From assembly GCF_034064985.1 (NCBI RefSeq), contig NZ_CP139249.1:1178001-1242000 (forward strand): 64,000 nt of DNA, given 5' to 3'. The notes beneath the pieces were generated by a model. That model did not search any database, had not been told where the DNA came from, and saw only the letters and a list, made by a program, of their open reading frames with translations. Origin of the DNA: Acinetobacter pittii (lineage in GTDB: Bacteria; Pseudomonadota; Gammaproteobacteria; Pseudomonadales; Moraxellaceae). Of the stretch, positions 8,160 to 16,959 are shown piece by piece. Position 1 is the stretch's first letter. Every line of letters starts with the position of its first letter. The translations under genes were made by a program, and so were the position numbers.

Positions 8160-8972
8160 TTATTGTCGTGCCAATCGAATCGGTTTTGGCATCCATGAAA
8201 GATCCGATACTCGGCAAGGGTTAATATCAAGTCCGCCGCGACGAGTATAAGTTGCATAAACCATCAGCTTTTCAGGCTGCAAATTTTGCCAAATATCAGC
8301 AAAGATTTGCTCAACACATTGTTCGTGAAAACCGTTATGCTGACGGTACGAGATAATATAAGCTAAAATACTACGATAACAAGGTTTTTTGCCCTTAAAA
8401 CGGATAAAAACTGTACCCCAATCCGGTTGTCCCGTGACTGGGCAGTTACTTCTCAAAAGGTGAGAATACAGTTCAATTTCTACTTCTTCATCAGACTCAT
8501 CTTGTTTTAAAAGAGTCGCATCTGGATGTTGCTCTAAACGCTCTGGATCTAAGTCATCAATACAAATGCCTTGAGGCTTAGAAATCTCTAAATCATCTAC
8601 CTGAAATAGGGTTAACTCAACTTTTGCGCCTGCCGCAGCCGATAAGTCTTTTTCAACTGTTTCAATAAATGACTGTTTAGAGTCAAACTGAGTGAAGTTA
8701 AGGCTATTGAAGTAAAGCTTTAGTGACTTTGATTCAATCAAATTTGGTGAAGAAGCTGGTAGCGTAATTCTGCCAATGGCAACTTGCGGGATAGCATGAG
8801 CGTTTAACCATGAAATTTCAAAAACATGCCACCAATCTTTACCTTGCGTAATACCTTCAATGTGCGAGTAGGCTTCACGAGACTGAGCACGAGCAATTGG
8901 AAATAAAATATCAGGTTGATAGTTAGTTGGATATTGAGTTTCTTTACCCAATAAAGACTGTTCGACACTCAT
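8160..8972 (-). CDS. queF: NADPH-dependent 7-cyano-7-deazaguanine reductase
   Basis: The 270-residue product reduces preQ0 to preQ1 in queuosine biosynthesis. It is the long, E. coli-type QueF with tandem T-fold halves. The N-terminal half carries the QueF signature LIESKSLKLYFNSLNF. The C-terminal half carries the nucleophilic Cys in LLRSNCPVTGQPDWGTV and a following YRQHNGFHE segment. Its start overlaps the end of the ABC permease gene by four bases (ATGA type), so it is translationally coupled. The link between the transporter and queuosine is unexplained; substrate coupling is possible but unproven. Confidence 0.95.
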   Translation of the reverse strand: MSVEQSLLGKETQYPTNYQPDILFPIARAQSREAYSHIEGITQGKDWWHVFEISWLNAHAIPQVAIGRITLPASSPNLIESKSLKLYFNSLNFTQFDSKQSFIETVEKDLSAAAGAKVELTLFQVDDLEISKPQGICIDDLDPERLEQHPDATLLKQDESDEEVEIELYSHLLRSNCPVTGQPDWGTVFIRFKGKKPCYRSILAYIISYRQHNGFHEQCVEQIFADIWQNLQPEKLMVYATYTRRGGLDINPCRVSDLSWMPKPIRLARQ

Positions 8973-9742
8973 TCACGCATTCCTGAACCACGAGCTAGTA
9001 AATAGTAAGCAATTCCGTAAAGTACAACACAGCATAATGTCACAATGATTAAAGAGAACGTAACATTCACGTCACTATGACCTAAAATGCCGAAACGGAA
9101 AGCGTTAACCATATACACAATAGGATTAATTAAAGAAAGTTTTTGCCAAAAAGGGCCAAGTGCACTAATGGCATAGAACACACCACCTAAATAGGTTAAA
9201 GGTGTAAGGACAAATGTTGGAATAATAGAAATATCATCAAATGATTTTGCATAAACTGCATTAATAAAACCACCTAATGAGAAAAGAACCGAGGTAATTA
9301 AGACTGTATATATAGTCACAAACCAGTTATGTATAAAAAGGTCTGTAAAGAACATACTCATTGTCGTCACAATTGCCCCGACCAATACACCACGGCAAAT
9401 CCCACCAATGACATAGCCCCACAAAATAATATGTAGTGGTACGGGACTCATAATCAGTTCTTCAATGCTTTTTTGGAATTTCACACTAAAGAAACTTGAA
9501 GATACGTTAGCATAACTGTTGGTAATAACCGCCATCATGATGAGGCCGGGTACGATAAATTGCATATAGCTCACGCCACCCATTTGTCCAATGCGCGAAC
9601 CAACCAAATTACCAAAAATGACAAAGTACAAACTCATCGTAATCGCAGGGGGTAACAAGGTTTGTGGCCAAATACGTAGAAATCGGCGTACTTCTTTACG
9701 AACTAGAGTCCAGAGGGCAATTTGCAGTTGGCTAAAATTCAT
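8969..9742 (-). CDS. ABC-2 type transporter permease (YadH-like)
   Basis: The 257-residue product has six hydrophobic segments. It matches the ABC-2 permease family typified by E. coli YadH: FLRIWPQTLLPPAITMSLYF near the start, and the later VYAKSFDDISIIPTFVLTPL with LTYLGGVFY. It pairs with the ATPase encoded just upstream (four-base overlap). Such exporters move lipids, polysaccharides or drugs across the inner membrane, and the substrate here is unknown. The gene is sandwiched between its ATPase and queF in a fully overlapping operon. Confidence 0.9.
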   Translation of the reverse strand: MNFSQLQIALWTLVRKEVRRFLRIWPQTLLPPAITMSLYFVIFGNLVGSRIGQMGGVSYMQFIVPGLIMMAVITNSYANVSSSFFSVKFQKSIEELIMSPVPLHIILWGYVIGGICRGVLVGAIVTTMSMFFTDLFIHNWFVTIYTVLITSVLFSLGGFINAVYAKSFDDISIIPTFVLTPLTYLGGVFYAISALGPFWQKLSLINPIVYMVNAFRFGILGHSDVNVTFSLIIVTLCCVVLYGIAYYLLARGSGMRE

Positions 9743-10674
9743 TTTGCCTCTCCTTCAAGATTTTTCTCGACCATTTTGACGAATAGCTCTTCTAGACGGT
9801 TCGATTTGTTTCGCATACTACGAACACGAATACCTTGTGATTCTAAAAGCTGGAATAAGTCATTTAATGTATGGGCCTTATCCATTGTCACTTCTAAAGT
9901 GCTGCTATCAATTAAGTTGAACTTCACACCAATAATATTTAACTGGAGTGGGGCAATAGGTTCTGCCAAATCGAAAATAAAAGATTCTTCACTGAGCTGG
10001 TTTAAGAAACTTTTCATGCTGGTGTCTTCTTTAATGACACCGCGGTCAATGATAGCAATTTGACGACATAACATTTCTGCTTCTTCGAGATAATGTGTAG
10101 TCAAAATAATAGAAGTACCGCTTTCGTTCATTTCGGTCAGAAAATCCCACATAGAACGGCGTAACTCAATATCTACACCTGCGGTAGGCTCATCTAAAAT
10201 AAGAAGTTTAGGCTCATGCATCATGGCACGGGCAATCATGAGGCGGCGCTTCATACCACCAGATAACATGCGTGCTTGTATATTACGCTTTTCCCATAAA
10301 CCTAGTTTTTCTAAATAATGTTCGGCACGTTTTTCTGCAATCTTTTTATGAATGCCGTAATAGCCCGCTTGGGTGACTAAAATATCGAACGCTTTTTCAA
10401 ACTGTCCAAAGTTAAATTCTTGAGGGACAACGCCAAGTTGTTGTTTTGCCAAGGATGGATGAGTGTCGAGATTGTGTCCAAAAATCTCAACTGTTCCTTC
10501 GGTTTTTTTCGTGAGGGAACTGATAATACCAATGGTTGTTGATTTGCCGGCACCATTTGGGCCTAACAACGCATAAAATTCACCTTCAGGCACAGTGAGG
10601 TTAATACCTTTTAACGCCTGAAAACCATTACGATATGTTTTGGACAAATCTCTTAAAACCAAAGCATCAGTCAT
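9739..10674 (-). CDS. ABC transporter ATP-binding protein (YadG-like)
   Basis: The 311-residue ATPase has Walker A LLGPNGAGKSTTIG, signature MLSGGMKRRLMIARA, Walker B LLILDEPTAGVD and the H-loop ILTTHYLEEAE. The C-terminal extension of about 90 residues is as in YadG-type ATPases of ABC-2 exporters. It is the first gene of the minus-strand run with its permease, queF and an unknown gene. The promoter must lie between its start and the tRNA-Arg gene upstream. Confidence 0.93.
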   Translation of the reverse strand: MTDALVLRDLSKTYRNGFQALKGINLTVPEGEFYALLGPNGAGKSTTIGIISSLTKKTEGTVEIFGHNLDTHPSLAKQQLGVVPQEFNFGQFEKAFDILVTQAGYYGIHKKIAEKRAEHYLEKLGLWEKRNIQARMLSGGMKRRLMIARAMMHEPKLLILDEPTAGVDIELRRSMWDFLTEMNESGTSIILTTHYLEEAEMLCRQIAIIDRGVIKEDTSMKSFLNQLSEESFIFDLAEPIAPLQLNIIGVKFNLIDSSTLEVTMDKAHTLNDLFQLLESQGIRVRSMRNKSNRLEELFVKMVEKNLEGEAK

Positions 10675-10791
10675 GAAATTCTCACATTATGAAAGAGGGG
10701 TATATTTTGAGCGATAATGATTAATAAACCAAGTAAAATAGTCGGAATTTTATAAAATTGAGATAAATTTATGAAGTTATTATATATAAAC

Positions 10792-10868
10792 TGGTGCGCC
10801 CGGCGGGGATCGAACCCACGACCCCAGGCTTCGGAAACCTGTACTCTATCCAACTGAGCTACGAGCGC
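10792..10868 (-). tRNA. tRNA-Arg (anticodon CCG)
   Basis: The 77-base cloverleaf on the minus strand has acceptor GCGCTCG/CGGGCGC (one G-U), D-arm with AGCTCAGTTGGATAGAGT, anticodon loop TTCCGAA (CCG, reading CGG), T-loop GGGTTCGATCCC and encoded CCA. No other tRNA is close. Confidence 0.97.
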
Positions 10869-10970
10869 ACATGTGTGGGCCACATCATAGGAAAAAAACA
10901 CCCATAGGTAAAGCACGAAATAGGTAACAAGTGAGTTTAATGCTTAATTAAACAGCAGCTTGTTGTTTTT

Positions 10971-11600
10971 TTAGATGCGTTGTTGAATAAGTTGAATTGA
11001 ATAATTAATAGAATGAAGCGTATGTGCTAGCTCATGAGGCGGGATACGTGACTCCTGTAAGCTGGTAATCCATTGCATTTGGCATATTTTAAGCTCTTGA
11101 AGTGTTTTTATTTGCTCTATTTTGTGAATAAGTGGTTTCGCCATAAGCCCACAATATTGACTCAAGCTTTGCTTCATCAACTGTTGTATTTCTTCAAAAG
11201 AGAGCTGTTGAACTCGAATTGGTGGCTGGCTATTTTCAGTATTTGTAGATTGCAAAGATGGTAATTGAGTAACCTGAATTTCACTAACTATATTGTCACT
11301 TTTATTCTCATCTATAATATTTTTTTGATGAGCTTCTATTGTAGTTACGGATGAGGGTGGGAAATATATTTGTTCATTTAATTCTGAATAACTTTCACCA
11401 GAAGGAGCAATAAGTTTTAAGTCAATAAGCTGTTGAATAAGCTCTGGTGATGCAATACGTTTTTTAAATTCGCTATTTAAATTTTGAAAATCTTCGTGAT
11501 CTATTAATAGTAGTAAACGTCTTTGTTTTGCATTTAAAGTAATGTTGCGTTGTTGAAGCGCGACTCTTCCTAAATTGGTTCGATAAAAACCAGCCATCAT
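10971..11600 (-). CDS. Unknown protein with possible N-terminal winged-helix segment
   Basis: I do not recognise the family of this 209-residue protein. The first 75 residues (TNLGRVALQQRNITLNAKQR then LLLLIDHEDF and a Leu-rich helix ending LIAPSG) resemble the small winged-helix-like N-termini found in some proteobacterial hypothetical proteins; this is an impression only. Residues about 80-130 are a polar, low-complexity linker. The C-terminal 75 residues are helical and Gln-rich. No signal or membrane segment is seen. Two adjacent ATGs are possible starts; the second (11597) has the better spacing to GGGG. Confidence 0.7.
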   Translation of the reverse strand: MMAGFYRTNLGRVALQQRNITLNAKQRRLLLLIDHEDFQNLNSEFKKRIASPELIQQLIDLKLIAPSGESYSELNEQIYFPPSSVTTIEAHQKNIIDENKSDNIVSEIQVTQLPSLQSTNTENSQPPIRVQQLSFEEIQQLMKQSLSQYCGLMAKPLIHKIEQIKTLQELKICQMQWITSLQESRIPPHELAHTLHSINYSIQLIQQRI

Positions 11601-11744
11601 TTTTCCCCAAATAAAAAATAAATCAGACTGTCCAATTTTCTCGGTTGAACAGTACTGTTTTTAATAAAATATAAATGGGGTTAACGATAAAACTCAAAAA
11701 TGACAATATGATGAAGAATTGATGAATATCATCTATTTAAGACT

Positions 11745-12431
11745 TTAAAATGCGCCTTCTAATGCTTTACGTAAATAGATGTCAAGTTCATCTTGACGTA
11801 ATAACCATTGAATATAGTCTTTAGGAAGTTCAGCAATTGCTGTGCCTTTATGCTTACCAAAATTAATAGTCGTAGGGATACGTGCTTCTTCAGAAACTCG
11901 GTAAAGCTCTTCAATGTCTTGAATATTTAAATGATAGACAATATGCATCAAAATATTAGCAGTCAAAATAATATCCGCATCGGCTCGGTGCGCGCCTTTG
12001 AGCAATTCTCGCGCTTTACCGCTGCCTTGAGAAATCATATAGATGAGTGCAGAAATATTATGCGCTTCTGCATCAGGCCAAGTTTTACGCGCTAAAGCTA
12101 GAGTACAAATCGGTTTGATATGAGAGACATCCACGCCACAACGAGCAATCGCGGCAATATCGTAATCAATATTGTGACCAATAATATAAGTTGTAGTCTC
12201 TGGCAATTTAAAAGTTTTATAGTGGGGCTGGTTTTCTAAATCTGACTCTAATATATGGTGTACTGCCATAGCCGCGTATGAGATAGGTGCACCAACCTGA
12301 TAAAGTTGATCAAACAATTTGCTCTTATCTAAAGTCAATTTGCCTTCATTAATTTCAATTGGGGCATACGCAATTTCAATAGGCAAACCATTTAGTGTAT
12401 GTGTTTCTGTATCTAAAATAATGGTTTGCAT
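11745..12431 (-). CDS. ExoX-like 3'-5' exonuclease of the DnaQ/DEDD family
   Basis: The 228-residue product carries DEDD-type motifs: ExoI IILDTETHTL, ExoII IIGHNIDYDIAAI and ExoIII HRADADIILTANIL (H...D, DEDDh type). A C-terminal module, TTINFGKHKGTAIAELPKDY followed by IQWLLRQ, matches the small DUF3820-type tail also found in E. coli ExoX. The order and length fit exodeoxyribonuclease X, which degrades DNA from 3' ends in repair. I prefer the ATG at 12431, preceded by AAAGGG six bases upstream, over one six codons earlier. Confidence 0.85.
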   Translation of the reverse strand: MQTIILDTETHTLNGLPIEIAYAPIEINEGKLTLDKSKLFDQLYQVGAPISYAAMAVHHILESDLENQPHYKTFKLPETTTYIIGHNIDYDIAAIARCGVDVSHIKPICTLALARKTWPDAEAHNISALIYMISQGSGKARELLKGAHRADADIILTANILMHIVYHLNIQDIEELYRVSEEARIPTTINFGKHKGTAIAELPKDYIQWLLRQDELDIYLRKALEGAF

Positions 12432-12680
12432 AACTGGCCCTTTAATCAATCACGAGTAATCAAGAATGTTAACAGTTGGCTACCCACTTTAAAACATGAA
12501 GTGAGGCCTGAGAGCAGCGAGAACGTTAATTTATATTAAAAATAGAGTTTTCTGAGATTAATTTCATCCAATAGAACTTGCGGAAAATAAAGATTAGGCG
12601 TAAATATTTTTAAGACATTAGGAAATGTTGATTAAAAAACTAAAGCAAAACAAAAATGGAATTTAAGGGAAGATATATCA

Positions 12681-13910
12681 ATGAAAATGAACCTATTAAT
12701 GACGAGCGTTCTTAGCACGAGTTTATTTTTAGTCGCTTGTGGAGGAGGGAGTAGTGATGATGACTCAGCTCCTACGAATCCATCTGGGACTCCAACCAAT
12801 AATATTCAAAATCCAGTGGTTAAGGTCGAGGCTTACACAAGCACCAACTTAGGATCAGTTGCCGCAGAAAGTAGTATTTTGACTTATAAAATGCTGGGTC
12901 AAAGTGGTCAAGAAGTGCAGGCAACCAGTTTGGTATTTACACCAAACACTCCACCACCAGTAGGCGGTTGGCCAATTGTAGTCTGGGCGCATGGTACTAC
13001 GGGTGTGGCAGATGCTTGTGCACCAAGTAAAGCAGCTTTAGCAGATAGTACAAAAGATTTAATTAGTAAATTATTAGCAGCTGGTTATGTTGTGGTCGCA
13101 CCTGACTATGAGGGTTTAGGTACACCAGGCATACATCCTTTTTTAAATGTTAAAAGTGAGGCTTTTTCAATTACAGATGCGGTGGTTGCAACACGCAATT
13201 ATTTATTACAGCGTAACTTATTAACTTCAAAAAAATGGTTAACAATAGGACATTCGCAAGGGGGGCATGCTGCATTAGGTGCTGCGCAATATGCGAGTCG
13301 TGCACAACTAGACTATAAAGGTACAGTAGCGGTAGCACCTGCTTCTAATCTAGGGGGTATTTTAGTAGATGGAGAGGCGCAAGTTGCGAATGCACCGATA
13401 GATATTAAAATTGCAACCTATGCACAGCTTGATACATATACAGCTTTGGTTACAGCTGGCATTCGCAACACACAACCTGCCTTTAATTATTCACAAGTAT
13501 TTACTTCACAAATTTCAAGTATAGCCGCACAAGCAGAAAACCTTTGTTCAGGACCATTGTATGGAGCCTTTTATGAGGGTATGAGTAATTATGCTAAAGA
13601 CCATAATGGCACACTAGATAGCTTTACACGTACACAACCTAATTTTATGGCAGTGCCGCTAGTTAAGACATTTTTGGAAAAAGATTCACAGCCGTTACAA
13701 GTAAAAGTCGCTACACCAATCATCATTTATCAAGGGATAGCTGATCCTACAGTACCTAAATTAGCAACTGATCTATTGATATTTAATGCCACTGCTGTAG
13801 GCACTAAAATTAATAGTTATGTGACTGGTAACTGGGACCATGGCACGGTGATGAGCAGTAACGTAGATAATATTGTTGGAAATGTTCAGACTTTACTGAT
13901 GGCTCAATAG
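12681..13910 (+). CDS. Lipoprotein alpha/beta hydrolase (secretory lipase-like)
   Basis: The 409-residue product has a lipoprotein signal ending in LFLVAC followed by a Gly/Ser/Asp linker, so it is probably an envelope lipoprotein. The serine hydrolase elbow is TIGHSQGGHAALGAAQ, with an earlier oxyanion-hole-like segment GWPIVVWAHGTTG. Late candidates for the Asp and His are in YQGIADPTVP and NWDHGTVM. This resembles the LIP-type secretory lipase family. It acts on an unknown ester. It is transcribed alone, with a terminator about 105 bases downstream. Confidence 0.88.
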   Translation: MKMNLLMTSVLSTSLFLVACGGGSSDDDSAPTNPSGTPTNNIQNPVVKVEAYTSTNLGSVAAESSILTYKMLGQSGQEVQATSLVFTPNTPPPVGGWPIVVWAHGTTGVADACAPSKAALADSTKDLISKLLAAGYVVVAPDYEGLGTPGIHPFLNVKSEAFSITDAVVATRNYLLQRNLLTSKKWLTIGHSQGGHAALGAAQYASRAQLDYKGTVAVAPASNLGGILVDGEAQVANAPIDIKIATYAQLDTYTALVTAGIRNTQPAFNYSQVFTSQISSIAAQAENLCSGPLYGAFYEGMSNYAKDHNGTLDSFTRTQPNFMAVPLVKTFLEKDSQPLQVKVATPIIIYQGIADPTVPKLATDLLIFNATAVGTKINSYVTGNWDHGTVMSSNVDNIVGNVQTLLMAQ

Positions 13911-14015
13911 AGTTATTGATATTTAAAGGATTTTTAATGTTTTTCTAAGCTGGAATAAGCAATAGAAAAATTTAAAATATAAGCTTTAAAGCAGCTTTTT
14001 ATTTGATTTATAAAC

Positions 14016-14055
14016 AATGGCTCATTTTTTATAAAACTTGAGCCATTTTTATTTA
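14016..14055 (+). terminator. Terminator after the lipoprotein hydrolase gene
   Basis: Stem AATGGCTCA/TGAGCCATT with a 14-base AT-rich loop, followed by a T-rich stretch. Confidence 0.7.
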
Positions 14056-14155
14056 AAACTGAGCTAACTTCATTCTGTTTAATTATAAAGTTCATGCTAC
14101 AATATGCCGCAATCTTAGCACGGCTTAAAAGCCCTAATTTATAGGACCCCCGCTA

Positions 14156-15409
14156 ATGTTTGCCAATATTTCCATTTCTGAATTTGATCCAGAATTAGCT
14201 CAAGCAATTGCTTCTGAAGGTGAGCGTCAAGAAGCACATATCGAGTTAATTGCATCTGAAAACTATTGCTCTCCTGCTGTGATGGAAGCGCAAGGATCAA
14301 AACTTACGAACAAATATGCAGAAGGTTATCCAGGCAAACGCTATTATGGCGGTTGCGAGTATGTGGATATCATCGAGCAAATGGCGATTGATCGTGCTAA
14401 AGAACTTTTTGGTGCAGATTACGCAAACGTTCAACCACACGCTGGCTCACAAGCTAACTCTGCTGTTTATCTAGCGCTTCTTAACCCGGGCGATACAGTT
14501 TTAGGTATGAGCTTGGCTCACGGTGGTCATTTGACTCACGGTGCAAAAGTAAGCTTCTCTGGTAAAACTTATAATGCAGTTCAATACGGTCTAAACGCTG
14601 AAACTGGCGAGATCGATTACGAAGAAGTTGAACGTTTAGCATTAGAGCACAAGCCACGTATGATCGTTGCTGGTTTCTCTGCTTACAGCCGTGTTGTAGA
14701 TTGGCAACGTTTCCGTGAAATCGCGGACAAAGTTGGCGCTTACCTTTTTGTTGATATGGCTCACGTTGCAGGTCTTGTTGCTGCTGGTGTATATCCAAAC
14801 CCAGTTCAAATTGCTGACGTAACGACAACGACGACTCACAAAACACTTCGTGGTCCACGTTCTGGTTTAATCCTTGCGAAAGCGAATGAAGAAATTGAGA
14901 AAAAACTTCAATCAGCTGTATTCCCTGGTAACCAAGGTGGTCCATTAATGCATGCGATTGCTGCTAAAGCAATCTGCTTCAAAGAAGCTATGTCTGATGA
15001 CTTCAAAGCTTACCAACAACAAGTTGTGAAAAATGCTCAAGCTATGGCTGAAGTATTCATCGCTCGTGGTTATGATGTTGTTTCTGGCGGTACAGACAAC
15101 CACTTGTTCTTGTTATCTTTAATCAAGCAAGATGTAACTGGTAAAGATGCAGATGCTTGGTTAGGTGCTGCTCACATTACTGTGAACAAAAACTCAGTTC
15201 CAAATGACCCACGTTCTCCATTCGTGACTTCTGGTATCCGTATCGGTACTCCAGCGGTAACAACTCGTGGTTTCGGTGAAGCTGAAGTTCGTGAACTTGC
15301 AGGTTGGATCGCTGACGTGATTGACAGCAAAGGTGACGAAAAAGTTATTGCTGAAGTAAAAGCAAAAGTTGAAGCTCTTTGTGCAAAATTCCCTGTATAC
15401 GCACAATAA
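14156..15409 (+). CDS. glyA: Serine hydroxymethyltransferase
   Basis: This 417-residue PLP enzyme interconverts serine and glycine while charging tetrahydrofolate with a one-carbon unit. Landmarks are the N-terminal [40 protein letters not shown], and the PLP-lysine segment [15 protein letters not shown]. It is transcribed alone. A plausible -10 box TACAAT lies at about 14098-14103. The leader contains a small GGCTT/AAGCC hairpin. Codon use is biased to preferred codons, as expected for a highly expressed gene. Confidence 0.98.
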   Translation: MFANISISEFDPELAQAIASEGERQEAHIELIASENYCSPAVMEAQGSKLTNKYAEGYPGKRYYGGCEYVDIIEQMAIDRAKELFGADYANVQPHAGSQANSAVYLALLNPGDTVLGMSLAHGGHLTHGAKVSFSGKTYNAVQYGLNAETGEIDYEEVERLALEHKPRMIVAGFSAYSRVVDWQRFREIADKVGAYLFVDMAHVAGLVAAGVYPNPVQIADVTTTTTHKTLRGPRSGLILAKANEEIEKKLQSAVFPGNQGGPLMHAIAAKAICFKEAMSDDFKAYQQQVVKNAQAMAEVFIARGYDVVSGGTDNHLFLLSLIKQDVTGKDADAWLGAAHITVNKNSVPNDPRSPFVTSGIRIGTPAVTTRGFGEAEVRELAGWIADVIDSKGDEKVIAEVKAKVEALCAKFPVYAQ

Positions 15410-15420
15410 GTTGTAAACAT

Positions 15421-15450
15421 AAAAAAAGCGCCATATGGCGCTTTTTTTAT
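15421..15450. terminator. Bidirectional terminator glyA/adeH
   Basis: Perfect palindrome with core AAAGCGCC-AT-GGCGCTTT flanked by A and T runs, between convergent genes. Confidence 0.93.
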
Positions 15451-15471
15451 GTCAAGTTAATTAGATAAGAA

Positions 15472-16947
15472 TTAACTTTTAGATTTTACCGATGACTCGG
15501 CATTATGCCAGCCACCACCTAATGCGCGGATTAAATCTACACTAGCCATCATTCTATTGCCGTTTAGCTGTGCAGAAAGTTGCTCTTGTTGCAAAATAGT
15601 CCGATCTGAGTCAATCACATCAAGATAGCTAATCGCACCTTCTCGATAACGTAAATGAGACAATTGATTTGCATGACGAGAAGAAGAAAGTGCTTGGTTT
15701 TGAGCCTGAATTTGCTGATCAAGAATTCTTTGATCTGATAAACCATTTTCAACTTCGCGAAATGCATTCAATACAGTTTGGCGATAGTTTGCAACGCTTT
15801 CTTCATAGGCAGCTCGCGCTTGAGCGACTCCAGCTTTACGTTGCCCGCCGTCAAATAATGGCAAAGACAAAATAGTACCTGCCACAGGACCAAGCAAGAA
15901 TGTACGGCTCGACCATTTACCCAACTCACCTAAACTTGATGATTCATAACCGAGTGCACCTGTCAGGTCCAGTTTTGGGAAGAAGGCAGCACGCGCAATT
16001 CCAATACGCGCATTATCTGCTGCCATAGCACGTTCAGCCGCAGCAATGTCCGGTCGTCTTTCCAGTAAAGCTGAAGGTAAACCTGCTGGCAGACGGAGGC
16101 TGTTTGCAGTTAAAGGTTCAATTGCCAAGTTAAACTCAGCAGGTGTTTTGCCTAACAATACTGCAAGTGCATGCTCTGCATTAGCTCTGTTGCGCGCAAT
16201 GTTCAGTGCATTGGTTTGTGCTGTAGCAAGTTCGGTCTGTGCGCGAGAAACATCTAATTCACTGACCAAACCATTTCTAAAACGTGTTTGAACTAAGTCT
16301 CTTGTCTCGCCAAGCAGTTTAATAGTGCGATTATAAATTGCTTGTTCAGCGTCAAGCTGACGAATGAGAAAGTAACCTTGGGCAACATCTGCTTGCAAAG
16401 CTAAAAGTGCTGACTGATATAAAGCTTCTTGTTGCTGTACATCAGCTGTTGCTGCATTGACACTACTGGCAATACGGCCAAATAAATCGAGCTCATATGA
16501 GACATTCGCTTGAGCACGCCATAAGGTTTGTGCAGATGTATGAGCGTTATCATCTAAACCGAGTGAAGCTGGAGATGGCTTTTGACGAGTTGGGCCAAAG
16601 CCAGCACCAATACTTGGCAAGCGTTCAGCTTGTGCTGCTGAACGTAATGCGCGGGAAGCTTGAATATTAGCCGCTGCCGCTTTAAGACTCTGGTTGCCAG
16701 AAATGGCTTGTCGTTCGAGCTCATTCAATTGAGCATCATTAAAAACACGCCACCATTCACCTCGAATCTGCTGATCAGCAGGTTGGGCAATTTTCCAGTT
16801 ATTATCCTCAAGTTTAGGGTCAGACTCTTTAAATTTGACGGGAACTATGACCTTTGCAGGTTGATATTCAGGAGCCAAAGAGCAGCCTGCAAGGAGCAGG
16901 CTTCCCATGAGTGAGGACACTAACCATTTTTGTTTTGATGATGTCAT
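15472..16947 (-). CDS. adeH: AdeH, outer-membrane channel of the AdeFGH RND efflux pump
   Basis: The 491-residue outer-membrane factor of the NodT/OprM family has a lipoprotein signal (LLLAGCSLAPEY) and two tandem outer-membrane-factor repeats rich in helices (for example ALLALQADVAQGYFLIRQLD and NYRQTVLNAFREVENGLSDQ). With AdeF and AdeG it forms the tripartite pump of Acinetobacter that can expel fluoroquinolones, chloramphenicol and tigecycline when overexpressed (established for A. baumannii). It is the third gene of the operon, 12 bases after adeG. I chose the ATG at 16947 (AGGAGG seven bases upstream) over a TTG one codon earlier. Confidence 0.92.
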   Translation of the reverse strand: MTSSKQKWLVSSLMGSLLLAGCSLAPEYQPAKVIVPVKFKESDPKLEDNNWKIAQPADQQIRGEWWRVFNDAQLNELERQAISGNQSLKAAAANIQASRALRSAAQAERLPSIGAGFGPTRQKPSPASLGLDDNAHTSAQTLWRAQANVSYELDLFGRIASSVNAATADVQQQEALYQSALLALQADVAQGYFLIRQLDAEQAIYNRTIKLLGETRDLVQTRFRNGLVSELDVSRAQTELATAQTNALNIARNRANAEHALAVLLGKTPAEFNLAIEPLTANSLRLPAGLPSALLERRPDIAAAERAMAADNARIGIARAAFFPKLDLTGALGYESSSLGELGKWSSRTFLLGPVAGTILSLPLFDGGQRKAGVAQARAAYEESVANYRQTVLNAFREVENGLSDQRILDQQIQAQNQALSSSRHANQLSHLRYREGAISYLDVIDSDRTILQQEQLSAQLNGNRMMASVDLIRALGGGWHNAESSVKSKS

Positions 16948-16959
16948 CAAATGTCCTCC

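Noticed and set aside
10671..10916. 81-codon frame on the minus strand with VAQLDRVQVSEAWGRGFDPR
   Set aside because: It is the translation of the tRNA-Arg gene and flanks, a well-known false frame.
10946..10970. Weak hairpin AACAGCA/TGTTGTT before a T run
   Set aside because: G-U pairing and a three-base loop make it a poor terminator, and the T run is on the wrong side for the nearby minus-strand gene.
14481..14945. 154-codon frame antisense to glyA
   Set aside because: Shadow of a strongly codon-biased gene. No homology-like motif and no ribosome-binding site.
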